Shown piece by piece: positions 1 through 8,351 of a stretch of 64,000 nucleotides of DNA. The position numbers were made by a program, and so were the translations under genes. This DNA comes from Luteimonas sp. RC10 (GTDB taxonomy: Bacteria > Pseudomonadota > Gammaproteobacteria > Xanthomonadales > Xanthomonadaceae): contig NZ_JACHYJ010000006.1 in NCBI RefSeq assembly GCF_014192745.1, positions 124,001 to 188,000 on the forward strand. The letters run 5' to 3'. Within the stretch, counting starts at the first letter, position 1; each line of letters begins with the position of its first letter. The notes below the pieces were generated by a model, which was given only the letters and a program-made list of their open reading frames with translations, did no database searches and had not been told where the DNA came from.

Positions 1-818
1 GCACTGCCGGCAGCCAGCTTCATCGCGGTGACCGATTGCCCGATGTCGTCGTGCAACTCGCGCGAGATCGCGCGGCGCTCGTCCTCCTGCAGCGTGAACA
101 TGCGCGCCGCGAGCGCACGCAGTTCGGCGTTGCTGACCGCCAGGGCATCGCGCATGCGCTCCACCTCGCTCAGGTCGCGCAAGACCACCAGCACGCAGTC
201 GTTGTCTTCGTAGCGCGTGCGGCTGGCGGTCAGCGAGGCGCGAAAGCCGGTCGCGTCCCGGCGCCGCATGCGCGGTGTTGGCGCGTCGCCCGCGTGCCCG
301 GGATCGGCGAGCAATGCCTCGAGCGCCGCCCGGTCCGCGTCCTCGACCAGCGTCGCGACGTCGACCCCGGCCATCGAGCCGGCATAGCCGAACGCGGCCG
401 CGCAGGCGGCGTTGGCGTGGCGGACCTGGCCCCCTGCGACCAGCAGCGTGCCGTCGGGCAAGCGCTCCAGCAGCTCGCGCAGTTCTCGGTCGCGCTCGAT
501 GCGCCGGGCGCCGGCGAGCGCACGCTCGTGATTGCGGACCAGGCGGTCGGCCTGGCGCCGCAGCCACCAGCCGGGCAGCCCGGCTGCCGGAATCAGCAGC
601 AGCGCGGCGACCAGCAGCCGGCCGTCGAACGGGCCGGCATCGGGCAGCGACGCAGGCAGCACGGCGCAGATCGCAAGCCACGCCAGCCCGCCGAGCAAGC
701 AGCCCAACCAGACGCGGCGGCCGAATGCGGCGAATCGGCGGCGCAACGCCTCGTCCTGGCGCCGCGCGGCGCGGACGTTCGTGTTTCCCGACCCCATTTG
801 ACCGGCTGCCCCGTGCAT
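1..818 (-). CDS. Sensor histidine kinase, NarL-type (partial, C-terminus beyond left edge)
   Basis: This gene reads leftwards and runs off the window. Translation of the minus strand gives two hydrophobic segments near the N-terminus (about residues 35-60 and 65-85), a PAS-like domain (about 100-215), and then a HisKA_3 dimerisation motif with the phosphoacceptor His in RRAISRELHDDIGQ. The ATP-binding domain would lie beyond position 1. HisKA_3 kinases phosphorylate LuxR-type response regulators, so one is expected further left. The start is ATG at 818; an in-frame ATG at 797 is also possible. It is divergent from the GGDEF/EAL gene. The signal sensed is unknown. Confidence 0.85.
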   Translation of the reverse strand, partial: MHGAAGQMGSGNTNVRAARRQDEALRRRFAAFGRRVWLGCLLGGLAWLAICAVLPASLPDAGPFDGRLLVAALLLIPAAGLPGWWLRRQADRLVRNHERALAGARRIERDRELRELLERLPDGTLLVAGGQVRHANAACAAAFGYAGSMAGVDVATLVEDADRAALEALLADPGHAGDAPTPRMRRRDATGFRASLTASRTRYEDNDCVLVVLRDLSEVERMRDALAVSNAELRALAARMFTLQEDERRAISRELHDDIGQSVTAMKLAAGS

Positions 819-946
819 CGTTCGCTCACGAGTCTACCGGGCCGTTTTCGACAGCGCTCAACTTCGTCCGAAGGTCGCCGCTAACGGACGGTGAGCCAAG
901 TCGCGATCCGCGACATGCCAAGCCGACACGGAGCGAAGCGGTCCAG

Positions 947-3691
947 ATGGATGCCGGCGTCATCTCGAGTCTTCTCGATCACCCGCTCTCCGACGGGTTG
1001 TTGCTGCTCGACCGCGGCGGGCGCTGCCTGGTCGCCAACCCGGCCGCCCGGCGGCGGGGCCTGGACCGCCTGGTGGAGCTGCACGCGCCGTCGTTGTCGC
1101 TGCTCTATGCGCGACTGCTCGACGGCGAGCAGGCGATTGCCTGCGAACTGCCGGGGCCCGATGCCCCGTTGTACGGTCGGTTGTCCGCGATCTCGATCGA
1201 TGGCGCCGGGCCGATCGCGTTCTCGTTGAGCGTGAGTCTGTCCGAGGATGTCGAGGACTGGCTGGAAGCAGCCGAGGCGGGCGGCCACGCCCTGTGGCTG
1301 TGGGACGTGCGCCACGACCAGTTGCGTGGCTCGGGCACCTGGCATGCGCTGGTCGGCCATCGCGATGGCGCGCCGCTGTCGTTCGAGGAGATGAGCCGGC
1401 GCGTGCACCCGGAGGACCGCGGGCGGATGCGCGAGGCGATCGGTGCCTATCTGGCCGGGCGCGAATCGTCCTATCTGTGCGAGTACCGCTGCCTGCAGCC
1501 GGCCGCGGGCTGGCGCTGGGTGCGCGACAGCGGCCGGATCATCGCCCGCGATGCCCAGCGCGCACCGCTGAAGATGGCTGGCACGCTGACGATCATCGAC
1601 GATCAGAAACAGCTGGAGCAGCGCCTGCGCGAGCAGCGACGCCTGGTCGAGGACACCCAGCGCCTGGCCGGCATGTCGAGCTGGAGCTGGGCCCCCGCCT
1701 CGGGCCTGGTGCATAGCGCACCCGAACTTCGGCAACTGCTGGGCGTCGGCGACGGCTGTTCGTTGCGCGTGTGGCTGCGCCGCATCCCGCGCGCGCAGTT
1801 CCCGATGCTGCGGACCAGTTGGCGCTGTCTGCGCGAGTGCGCCAAGCCGGCCCATTTCGACCTTCTGGTCGATGGCGTCGCCGGCCCGGCGCACCTGCAG
1901 ATCTGGGCCTCCCCCAGCGGCGAGGAGGACGAGCGCGGCTTGCCGGCGCGGGTGCTGGCCCAGGTCCAGGATGTCACTCGACAACGGCATGCCGACGCCG
2001 AGGCGCACCGGCGCGGCGACCTGCTGCGACGCGTCGCCGAGCTCGGCCGCATCGGCGGCTGCGAGGTCGACGCCGCGACCCGCCGCCTGCACTGGACCGG
2101 CGAGTGCGCCGGCCTGCATGGTCGCGAGGGCGAGTCGCTGGCGCTCGACGAACTGCTGCGCCACTACACCACCGAATCGCGCGAGATCCTGCAGGTGGCG
2201 ATGAGCCGCACCGCGGGCGGCGCGCCCACCCAGACCATCGAGCTGTGCTTCTACCGGCCCGACGGCGCGCAGGTCTGGACCCAGGCGGTGGTCGATTACG
2301 AATCCGGCGACGGCCGGCCGGCGCGCTGGCTGGTGCTGTTCCGTGACATCTCCCGCGAGCGCGCAGCCAGCGAGCGCATCGAGCGGCTGGCGCATTTCGA
2401 CGCGCTGACCGGGCTGCCCAACCGCACCCGGCTACGCCAGGACATCGAAGCGGCGCTGGTCGCCAACGCGGCCGCCTACCAGGCGCTGCTGCTGCTCGAT
2501 GTCGCCGGCTTCGGTGGCATCAACGAGGCCCACGGCCATGCCGCGGGCGATGTCGTGCTCAAGGCCATCGCCACCCGGCTGCACATGCTGGTCGACGCCG
2601 GCGACCTGTTCGGGCGCGTGGGCGCCGACGAGTTCGTGGTGCTGCTGCAGCAGGGCGAGAGCCGGCACGATGTCGCCAGCAGTGCGCAGCGGATCGTCGC
2701 CGGGCTCTCGGATCCGGTGCCGGTCGGCGGCGAGATCCTGCGCTTCGGGATCAGTGCCGGCATCGCCGTGCGGCCAGCCGGGGTGGGGTTCGACGAGCTG
2801 CTGCGTGCCGCCGGCGTCGCATTGCACGGCGCACGGCAGGGCGGACGCAACCGGGTCGAGTTCTACAGCCCCGATGCCTGGCGGCTCGCCCGGCGGCGGC
2901 TGGATGTCGAACACGCGCTGCGCGGCGCGCTCGAGCACGAGGAATTCACGCTGGCCTACCAGCCGCTGGTCGACATCGCCCGGCGCAGCGTCTCGGGCGT
3001 TGAAGCGTTGTTGCGCTGGCAGCACCCCGAGCTCGGGGTCTGTCCGCCGGACGAGTTCATTGGCATCGCAGAGGCGACCGGCGACATCGCCGCGATCGGC
3101 GATTGGGTGCTGCGCGAGGCCTGCCGCCAGGCGGCGGCGTGGGAAGCGGCCGGCATCGCATTCGGCCGGATGTCGATCAACGTCTCGGCCGTGCAGTTGC
3201 GCGATACCGCGTTCGCCAGCCGGGTGCTGGCCGCCTGCGCTGAAGCCGGCTGGCCGCCGGCGCGGCTCGAGCTCGAGTTGACCGAATCGGCGCTGTTGCA
3301 CGACACCGAGGCCTTGCGGGCCTGCTTCGACATGCTGGTCGGCGCCGGTGTGGCGCTGGCCATCGACGACTTCGGGACCGGGTTCTCGAGCCTGAGCTAT
3401 CTGAGTCGTTTTCCGGTGGGCCGACTCAAGATCGACCGCAGCTTCATTTCCGAGCTCGGCGGCTCGCGGCGTGCGGTCGAGGTCGCGCGCGCGATCATCC
3501 ATCTGGGCAAGGCGCTGCGCATGCAGGTACTGGCCGAGGGCGTGGAATCGATGGAGGACGAGCGGTTGCTGCTCGAATACGGCTGCGACGAAGTGCAGGG
3601 CTACCTGTACTCCCGCCCGTTGCCGCCGCGCGAGATGGCGCGCTGGTTGCTCGCGCATCACCAGGCCGTCGACGGCGCCACAGCGCGCTGA
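947..3691 (+). CDS. PAS-GGDEF-EAL cyclic-di-GMP signalling protein
   Basis: A 914-residue protein. PAS-like repeats occupy about residues 90-460, followed by a GGDEF domain (DALTGLPNR at about 485) and an EAL domain (about 670-905). The GGDEF signature reads GADEF (about 560), so cyclase activity is doubtful. The EAL domain keeps its key residues: EALLRW, the Asn of INVSAVQL, ELTES, DDFGTGFS, KIDRSF, AEGVES and the Gln of DEVQGY. The likely net role is c-di-GMP hydrolysis controlled by the PAS sensors. No transmembrane segment is evident, so it is probably cytoplasmic. The reading frame is open far upstream, but family-like sequence begins at ATG 947 and the upstream part antisenses the kinase gene. 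Confidence 0.88.
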   Translation: MDAGVISSLLDHPLSDGLLLLDRGGRCLVANPAARRRGLDRLVELHAPSLSLLYARLLDGEQAIACELPGPDAPLYGRLSAISIDGAGPIAFSLSVSLSEDVEDWLEAAEAGGHALWLWDVRHDQLRGSGTWHALVGHRDGAPLSFEEMSRRVHPEDRGRMREAIGAYLAGRESSYLCEYRCLQPAAGWRWVRDSGRIIARDAQRAPLKMAGTLTIIDDQKQLEQRLREQRRLVEDTQRLAGMSSWSWAPASGLVHSAPELRQLLGVGDGCSLRVWLRRIPRAQFPMLRTSWRCLRECAKPAHFDLLVDGVAGPAHLQIWASPSGEEDERGLPARVLAQVQDVTRQRHADAEAHRRGDLLRRVAELGRIGGCEVDAATRRLHWTGECAGLHGREGESLALDELLRHYTTESREILQVAMSRTAGGAPTQTIELCFYRPDGAQVWTQAVVDYESGDGRPARWLVLFRDISRERAASERIERLAHFDALTGLPNRTRLRQDIEAALVANAAAYQALLLLDVAGFGGINEAHGHAAGDVVLKAIATRLHMLVDAGDLFGRVGADEFVVLLQQGESRHDVASSAQRIVAGLSDPVPVGGEILRFGISAGIAVRPAGVGFDELLRAAGVALHGARQGGRNRVEFYSPDAWRLARRRLDVEHALRGALEHEEFTLAYQPLVDIARRSVSGVEALLRWQHPELGVCPPDEFIGIAEATGDIAAIGDWVLREACRQAAAWEAAGIAFGRMSINVSAVQLRDTAFASRVLAACAEAGWPPARLELELTESALLHDTEALRACFDMLVGAGVALAIDDFGTGFSSLSYLSRFPVGRLKIDRSFISELGGSRRAVEVARAIIHLGKALRMQVLAEGVESMEDERLLLEYGCDEVQGYLYSRPLPPREMARWLLAHHQAVDGATAR

Positions 3692-3710
3692 TCGAACCGC
3701 GGGGCGAGCG

Positions 3711-3767
3711 AAAACCGGGGTCAGAGTGCAATTTTGCGAGCCAGAATTGCACTCTGACCCCGGTTTT
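3711..3767. repeat. 23-bp perfect inverted repeat, 11-nt loop
   Basis: Positions 3711-3733 (starting AAAACCGGGGTCAGAGTGCA) and 3745-3767 are exact reverse complements separated by 11 nt. The element lies between convergent genes. It could act as a transcription terminator on both strands, since each arm ends in a run of four T. The GGGGTCAGAGTGCAATT sequence resembles palindromes near REP-associated transposases in other proteobacteria (recollection, not searched). No transposase is present here. Confidence 0.8.
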
Positions 3768-3949
3768 GCGAGGCGTCGTGTTGAGGACGAGACGGGCGCA
3801 ACATCGGTGAGAAGCGATCCGGCGCGCGGACGAGGGCGCATCACTTGCGCGGCGCATCGGCCTTTGAATTTGGATGCCGACGCTCGGGATTTCGTTGGCG
3901 AGCGCGCTGGATTCGGCGGCGCGCCCATCCGCGTCGCGCAGCGCGACGC

Positions 3950-4204
3950 TCAGTAGCCGGCGGCCAGGTCCCAGGCAATGCTGGCTTCGATCGGGTCGGG
4001 CGCAGGGGCCTGCGCGGCCGCCTGGGGAGCGTGATCGAGCAGATCGCGCAGTTCTTCGTGGGCGGCCGCTTCGAGCCGCTGCAACAGGTCGGCCGGGATC
4101 CGGCTGACGGTGGCATCGGCTGGCGCGCTCGTGCGCGGCAGCACGTAGGCCCCGGTCGGAGCCGGGGCCTGCGGGGATGTGCTGCTGGCAGAGCGCGGGT
4201 CCAA
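3950..4204 (-). CDS. Small hypothetical protein downstream of chemoreceptor
   Basis: An 84-residue frame that begins with TTG one base after the stop of the chemoreceptor gene and ends at 3950. It is Ala/Pro-rich at both ends with a short amphipathic helix-like middle (DLLQRLEAAAHEELRDLLDH). No family is recognised. The tight spacing to the upstream gene and host-like composition suggest a co-transcribed gene. There is no clear Shine-Dalgarno sequence and the start codon is TTG, so it may be spurious. Confidence 0.4.
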   Translation of the reverse strand: MDPRSASSTSPQAPAPTGAYVLPRTSAPADATVSRIPADLLQRLEAAAHEELRDLLDHAPQAAAQAPAPDPIEASIAWDLAAGY

Positions 4205-4205
4205 C

Positions 4206-5399
4206 TCAGAACAGCTCGACGGTTCCTGCGCCCATGCTTTCCTGCGCGACCGGCTTGTGCGGTGGCTTTTCCCAGGTCGAGCGCGACTCGCGCAGGCGCT
4301 GTCCGATCCGCTGCAGCGCCCGCATCATTTCGTCGTCGAGTGCGCCGCCATTGCGATGCAGGATCTCCTGCAGGTCGATCGCTTCGCGGTTGATCGCGCT
4401 CAACCGTTCGAGGTGGGCATGGACGCCGCCCAGGGCCTGGGTCGCGATGTCCTCGAACTGCAAGGCCCGCACGGCGTCGCCGACGCTCGAATCGATCGCA
4501 CGCCCGCACTCGGAGATCTCGCGCATGCCGTCGCCGAGCGAACGGTTGATCGCGGCCACCTGGGTCAGCATGCCCGCCGCCTCGGCGCGCGCGTCGCGCG
4601 AGCGGTCCAGGTCGCGCGAGGCCATGTTGGAGACCGTGTCGCGGACCTTGGCGATGGATTCCTTGGACGAATGCGCCAGCTTGCGGATCTGTTCGTTGAA
4701 CGCGGTCGAGCGTTCGGACAGGTTGCGGACCTCGTCGGCAACCACCGCGAAACCGCGGCCGGCTTCGCCGGCGCGGGCGGCTTCGATCGCAGCGTTGAGC
4801 GCGAGCAGGTTGGTCTGGTCGGCGATCGACTTGACGTCCTCGAGCAGCGCGAAAATGCCGTCCAGGTGCCCGGCCATCTCGTCGATATGCGACACGGTGG
4901 TCACGCTCTGGCCGCTGACCTGCTCCAGGGCTTCGACCAACTGTTCCATGCGCTGGCTGGCGTGCTGGGCGAAGCGGGCGACATCGGCCCCGCCCATGCC
5001 GTCCTGGTCGCCGGTGTGGTCGAGCAGCCGCCCCATGGCCTGCGCCTGCTGGCGGGACTTGCGGTTCATCGCATCGAAACTGCTGCCCAGCGCGCTGACC
5101 GCCTGGCGGATCAACTCGCGCGCCCGCTCGATCTCGACCCGCGAGCCTTCGATCTCCGCGCCGACGAACTGGCGCAGCTCGGTCAGCAGGTGGTCCTGCT
5201 CTTTGAGCACGCGCACCTGTTCGGGCGAACGCCGGGTTTCGCGGCGCAGCAGCCACAGGCCCACGGCCAGCCAGCTGGCGGTGAGGGTCAGCAGGATCGC
5301 CCATCGCGCAGGCGCCGCCCAGCCGAGCGCGAACGCCAGCGGCAGGAGCAGGGTCAGCGACAACGGCGCGGCGAGGCGGATCAGGATGCGTGCGTACAT
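4206..5399 (-). CDS. Methyl-accepting chemotaxis protein without periplasmic domain
   Basis: A 397-residue protein. Two hydrophobic helices at the N-terminus (about residues 5-28 and 33-52) are separated by only a short loop, so no periplasmic ligand domain exists. The rest is a long coiled-coil signalling region containing the conserved MCP hairpin tip ([19 protein letters not shown], then [18 protein letters not shown]) at about residues 190-235. Such proteins cluster with CheW/CheA and respond to cytoplasmic or membrane-state signals. The C-terminus lacks an obvious CheR pentapeptide. No che genes lie nearby, so it appears to be an orphan receptor. Confidence 0.85.
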   Translation of the reverse strand: MYARILIRLAAPLSLTLLLPLAFALGWAAPARWAILLTLTASWLAVGLWLLRRETRRSPEQVRVLKEQDHLLTELRQFVGAEIEGSRVEIERARELIRQAVSALGSSFDAMNRKSRQQAQAMGRLLDHTGDQDGMGGADVARFAQHASQRMEQLVEALEQVSGQSVTTVSHIDEMAGHLDGIFALLEDVKSIADQTNLLALNAAIEAARAGEAGRGFAVVADEVRNLSERSTAFNEQIRKLAHSSKESIAKVRDTVSNMASRDLDRSRDARAEAAGMLTQVAAINRSLGDGMREISECGRAIDSSVGDAVRALQFEDIATQALGGVHAHLERLSAINREAIDLQEILHRNGGALDDEMMRALQRIGQRLRESRSTWEKPPHKPVAQESMGAGTVELF

Positions 5400-5503
5400 G
5401 GCGCTCTCAGGGAGGTTCTCACGCTCCCGGTATCGGCACCCGGTGGCTGGCCTTTAGCCAACTGCCGACACCGCATGCGCATCGGCGCATGCGGATGTCG
5501 AGA

Positions 5504-6115
5504 TCAGGGCACGCGCCGTGCGATCGATTCGAGCATGCGACCGCGCGCGAGCAGCAGATCCCACTGGGTGCCGCCGAGCTGGCGCCAGAGCACCGTTGCG
5601 CGCACCGCCGCCAGCAAGAGCGCGCGGATCTCGGCGACCACGCTGGCCTGGCCCAGGTAGTGCGGTGCGCCCTGGACCATGACCCGCGGCCGCAACTGGC
5701 TGATCGTGTCGGCGTACAGCGCGCCCAGCGCGAGCAGCACGTCGGGATGGGCGGCGCCCAGCGACTCGGCCTGCGGCGCGATCCGGCGCAGGCCGGCGCT
5801 CACCGCGTCGATGACGTCGGGCTCGGCCGAGAATCGCCGTTCGAGCCGCATCACCGACATCGCGAGCTTGGGCACGCCCTCGTCGTGGGGCTGGCGGGTG
5901 AGGATGTCGCGCAGCAAGCGCAGCCCGGGCTGCAGCCGCGGTACACCACCGTAGACGTCGGCCACCGAGTCGGCATCGATGCGGAAGACGCTGTCGATGA
6001 CGGTCTGCGCCGCGTCGCCGCGCGACTGGCCGGACTCGGCGGTGGTACGGACTTGCTGGAGGGCCTGGGCGAGCGCGGCGAGCGCGAGCACCCGATCGTC
6101 GAAAGAATCGCTCAT
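5504..6115 (-). CDS. hflD: High frequency lysogenization protein HflD homolog
   Basis: A 203-residue protein with the HflD (YcfC) pattern: an N-terminal [18 protein letters not shown] segment, a [12 protein letters not shown] loop and a helical remainder. In Escherichia coli HflD is a membrane-associated protein that affects lambda CII. Its general cellular role is not well defined. The start ATG overlaps the mnmA stop in an ATGA, matching the conserved mnmA-hflD arrangement in gammaproteobacteria and implying translational coupling in a nudix-mnmA-hflD operon. Confidence 0.88.
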   Translation of the reverse strand: MSDSFDDRVLALAALAQALQQVRTTAESGQSRGDAAQTVIDSVFRIDADSVADVYGGVPRLQPGLRLLRDILTRQPHDEGVPKLAMSVMRLERRFSAEPDVIDAVSAGLRRIAPQAESLGAAHPDVLLALGALYADTISQLRPRVMVQGAPHYLGQASVVAEIRALLLAAVRATVLWRQLGGTQWDLLLARGRMLESIARRVP

Positions 6116-7275
6116 CGGACAAGTCTAGCGTCTGCGGCGCGATCCGGCCTGCTTGCGGCATCTGCGGCCATGCTCGTCGGCGCGTCGGTCGCCTCGATGA
6201 CCGCGCCGCCCAGACAGCGCTCGCCGTCGTAGAGCACCAGCGACTGCCCGGGCGTGACCGCGCGTTGCGGCTGCGCGAAGTGCACCGTCAGCGTGCCGTT
6301 GTCGCGCACCTCGACCTCGCAGGGTTCGTCGGGCTGACGGTAACGGGTCTGCGCGCTGGCCACGAAGCGGGCAGCCGGCGGCGCACCCGCGATCCAGTGC
6401 GCCTGCGCAGTCCAGGTCGTGCGCGACATCAGCCAGGGGCTGTCGCGCTGCTGGTCGACCACCAGTACGTTGTCGTGGACGCGCTTGTCAACGACGTACC
6501 AGGGCGCGGCGGCGAAGCCGCGCACGCCGCCCAGTTGCAGGCCCTCGCGCTGGCCGAGGGTGAAGAAGAACACCCCCGGATGCCGGCCGACCACCCGGCC
6601 ATCGGGCGTCTGGATCTCGCCCTCGCGGGCGGGCACATAGCGCGCGAGAAAGCTGCGGAAGTCGCGTTCGCCGATGAAGCAGATGCCGGTCGAGTCCTTC
6701 TTCTCGGCCGTCGCCAGGCCATGGGCACGGGCGATCTCGCGGACCTGCGACTTGGGCAGGTCGCCGAGCGGGAACAGTGTCGCGGCCAACTGTGCCTGAC
6801 CGAGCTGGTGCAGGAAGTAGGTCTGGTCCTTGCTGCGGTCATGGGCGCGCAGCAACTGCCAGCCGCTGCCGTCACGTCCCACGCGGGCGTAGTGCCCGGT
6901 CGCGATCCGGCTTGCGCCCAGCGCGTGCGCGGCATCGAGGAAATGCCGGAACTTGATCTCGCGGTTGCACAGCACGTCGGGATTGGGCGTGCGCCCGGCC
7001 GCGTACTCGGCGATGAAGTGGGCGAACACACCGTCCCAATACTCGCGCGAAAAGTCGCGGAAATGGATCGGCAGACCGAGGCGGCCGGCCACGGCGACCG
7101 CATCGCGGCGATCGTCCTCGGCGCGGCAACCGCCGCTGCCGTCCTGGGTGTCGTCGTCGGCCCAGTTCTGCATGAACAGACCGGCGACCGGCGTGCCGGC
7201 ATCGCGCAGCAGCAGCGCGGCGACCGACGAATCGACCCCGCCCGACAGCCCGACGACGACTTCCGGCGCGCTCAT
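6112..7275 (-). CDS. mnmA: tRNA-specific 2-thiouridylase MnmA
   Basis: A 387-residue enzyme that thiolates U34 of the Lys, Glu and Gln tRNA anticodons with ATP and sulfur relayed from IscS/Tus proteins. Visible motifs are the PP-loop [15 protein letters not shown] near residue 9, the catalytic Cys in [12 protein letters not shown] (about 100) and the persulfide Cys in [13 protein letters not shown] (about 200), followed by the C-terminal beta-barrel. The start is fixed by ATG 7275, which overlaps the stop of the Nudix gene. The larger open frame upstream has no family similarity. A C-terminal tail of about 15 residues after the barrel is Asp/Ala-rich and probably dispensable. Confidence 0.96.
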   Translation of the reverse strand: MSAPEVVVGLSGGVDSSVAALLLRDAGTPVAGLFMQNWADDDTQDGSGGCRAEDDRRDAVAVAGRLGLPIHFRDFSREYWDGVFAHFIAEYAAGRTPNPDVLCNREIKFRHFLDAAHALGASRIATGHYARVGRDGSGWQLLRAHDRSKDQTYFLHQLGQAQLAATLFPLGDLPKSQVREIARAHGLATAEKKDSTGICFIGERDFRSFLARYVPAREGEIQTPDGRVVGRHPGVFFFTLGQREGLQLGGVRGFAAAPWYVVDKRVHDNVLVVDQQRDSPWLMSRTTWTAQAHWIAGAPPAARFVASAQTRYRQPDEPCEVEVRDNGTLTVHFAQPQRAVTPGQSLVLYDGERCLGGAVIEATDAPTSMAADAASRPDRAADARLVR

Positions 7276-7745
7276 CGCAGCTGGCGCAGCAGCGACAGCG
7301 GGTGGCGCTGTCCGGCCAGACAGTCGGCGACGACCTGCCAGACCAGCGGGCTGCGGTGGCGCGCGGCTTCGGCGCGCAGCGCCTCGGGCGTGAGCCACAG
7401 TGCCTGGACGATGCCGTCGTCGAGCGTGCGGTCCGGGTCGTGGGCCAGCGGCCTGGCGACCACGGCCACGCGGATGAAGTGGCGGCCGTCGGCCTCGCCC
7501 GGGCGCGGCGGGGATTTCCACTGGTACAGGCCGATCAGCGCGGTCGGCTCGACGGTCCAGCCCGACTCCTCGAGCGTCTCGCGCACCGCCGCATCGACCA
7601 GCGCCTCGTCGGGCTCGAGATGGCCCGCGGGCTGGTTGAGCACCAGCCGACCGTCGACCCGCTCCTCCACGCACAGCACCCGGCCGGCATCGAACACGAC
7701 GCTGGCCACGGTCACGTCGGGCTGCCAGAAGCGCCCGCTCACCAC
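7272..7745 (-). CDS. nudJ: Nudix hydrolase, NudJ-like
   Basis: A 157-residue protein with a full Nudix box ([20 protein letters not shown] then SGW). In Escherichia coli NudJ, encoded beside mnmA, hydrolyses nucleoside tri- and diphosphates and the thiamin precursor HMP-PP. The neighbour order here is the same. The start is GTG at 7745 (a second GTG follows), with a GGGGCGG purine-rich stretch just upstream. The frame remains open to 8318, but that part is antisense to clpS. The stop overlaps the mnmA start. Confidence 0.85.
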   Translation of the reverse strand: MVSGRFWQPDVTVASVVFDAGRVLCVEERVDGRLVLNQPAGHLEPDEALVDAAVRETLEESGWTVEPTALIGLYQWKSPPRPGEADGRHFIRVAVVARPLAHDPDRTLDDGIVQALWLTPEALRAEAARHRSPLVWQVVADCLAGQRHPLSLLRQLR

Positions 7746-7928
7746 ACCGCCCCGACGACGGGTCGCGTCGCGGCCGCACGCGGTCGGCAACGGGCCACGA
7801 GCCCGCCGGGCGCAACACGGACAGGGGCGGGGAACGGGCGGGGCGGGAAGCGAAGGCGCATGGGGATCGGGGCGGGGGACTGGCGGCATTGTCCCCCCGG
7901 CGCTCCCGACGCGTCCATCGCCGGCGCT

Positions 7929-7934
7929 TATAAT
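7929..7934 (+). promoter_or_regulatory. TATAAT -10 element just upstream of clpS
   Basis: A perfect TATAAT lies 6 bases before the clpS ATG, in otherwise GC-rich DNA. If used, transcription would begin at or next to the start codon, giving a leaderless clpS mRNA. No good -35 hexamer is seen at the right spacing. Confidence 0.45.
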
Positions 7935-7940
7935 TGCGCC

Positions 7941-8261
7941 ATGAGCCGCAGACACCAGCACGAGCACGACCACGGCACCATCGTGGAGACCAGCAGGCCG
8001 GAAGTGGCGCCACCGCCGCTGTATTCGGTGCTGCTGCTCAACGATGACTACACGCCGATGGATTTCGTCGTCGAGATCCTGACCCGGTTCTTCGCCCTCG
8101 ACATCGAGCGCGCCACCCAGGTCATGCTGCACGTCCATACCCGCGGCCGCGGGGTGTGCGGGGTCTACAGCCGCGAAGTCGCCGAGTCGAAGGTCGCGCA
8201 GGTGAACGAATACGCACGACTGAACCTTCATCCCTTGCTGTGCACGATGGAGAAGGCCTAA
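7941..8261 (+). CDS. clpS: ATP-dependent Clp protease adaptor ClpS
   Basis: A 106-residue adaptor that binds N-end-rule substrates and delivers them to ClpA. The flexible His-rich N-terminal tail ([10 protein letters not shown]) is followed by the ClpS core: [17 protein letters not shown], the helix containing [16 protein letters not shown], and [10 protein letters not shown]. The ligand pocket Asp-Asp and His residues are present. It is followed 90 bp later by clpA, its partner, in the conserved order. No Shine-Dalgarno sequence is visible before ATG 7941. Confidence 0.96.
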   Translation: MSRRHQHEHDHGTIVETSRPEVAPPPLYSVLLLNDDYTPMDFVVEILTRFFALDIERATQVMLHVHTRGRGVCGVYSREVAESKVAQVNEYARLNLHPLLCTMEKA

Positions 8262-8351
8262 TAAGAGCCGGCTGACAGGACCGGGGCAGGGATGGAAAAG
8301 CCGGGTCCGGGCCCCCACTCAGGGTTGCAGTGATTCCGGAGGCGCCGCCCC

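Noticed and set aside
275-946. N-terminal extension of the PAS-GGDEF-EAL gene
   Set aside because: Arg/Pro-rich shadow translation overlapping the divergent histidine kinase; no domain similarity before ATG 947.
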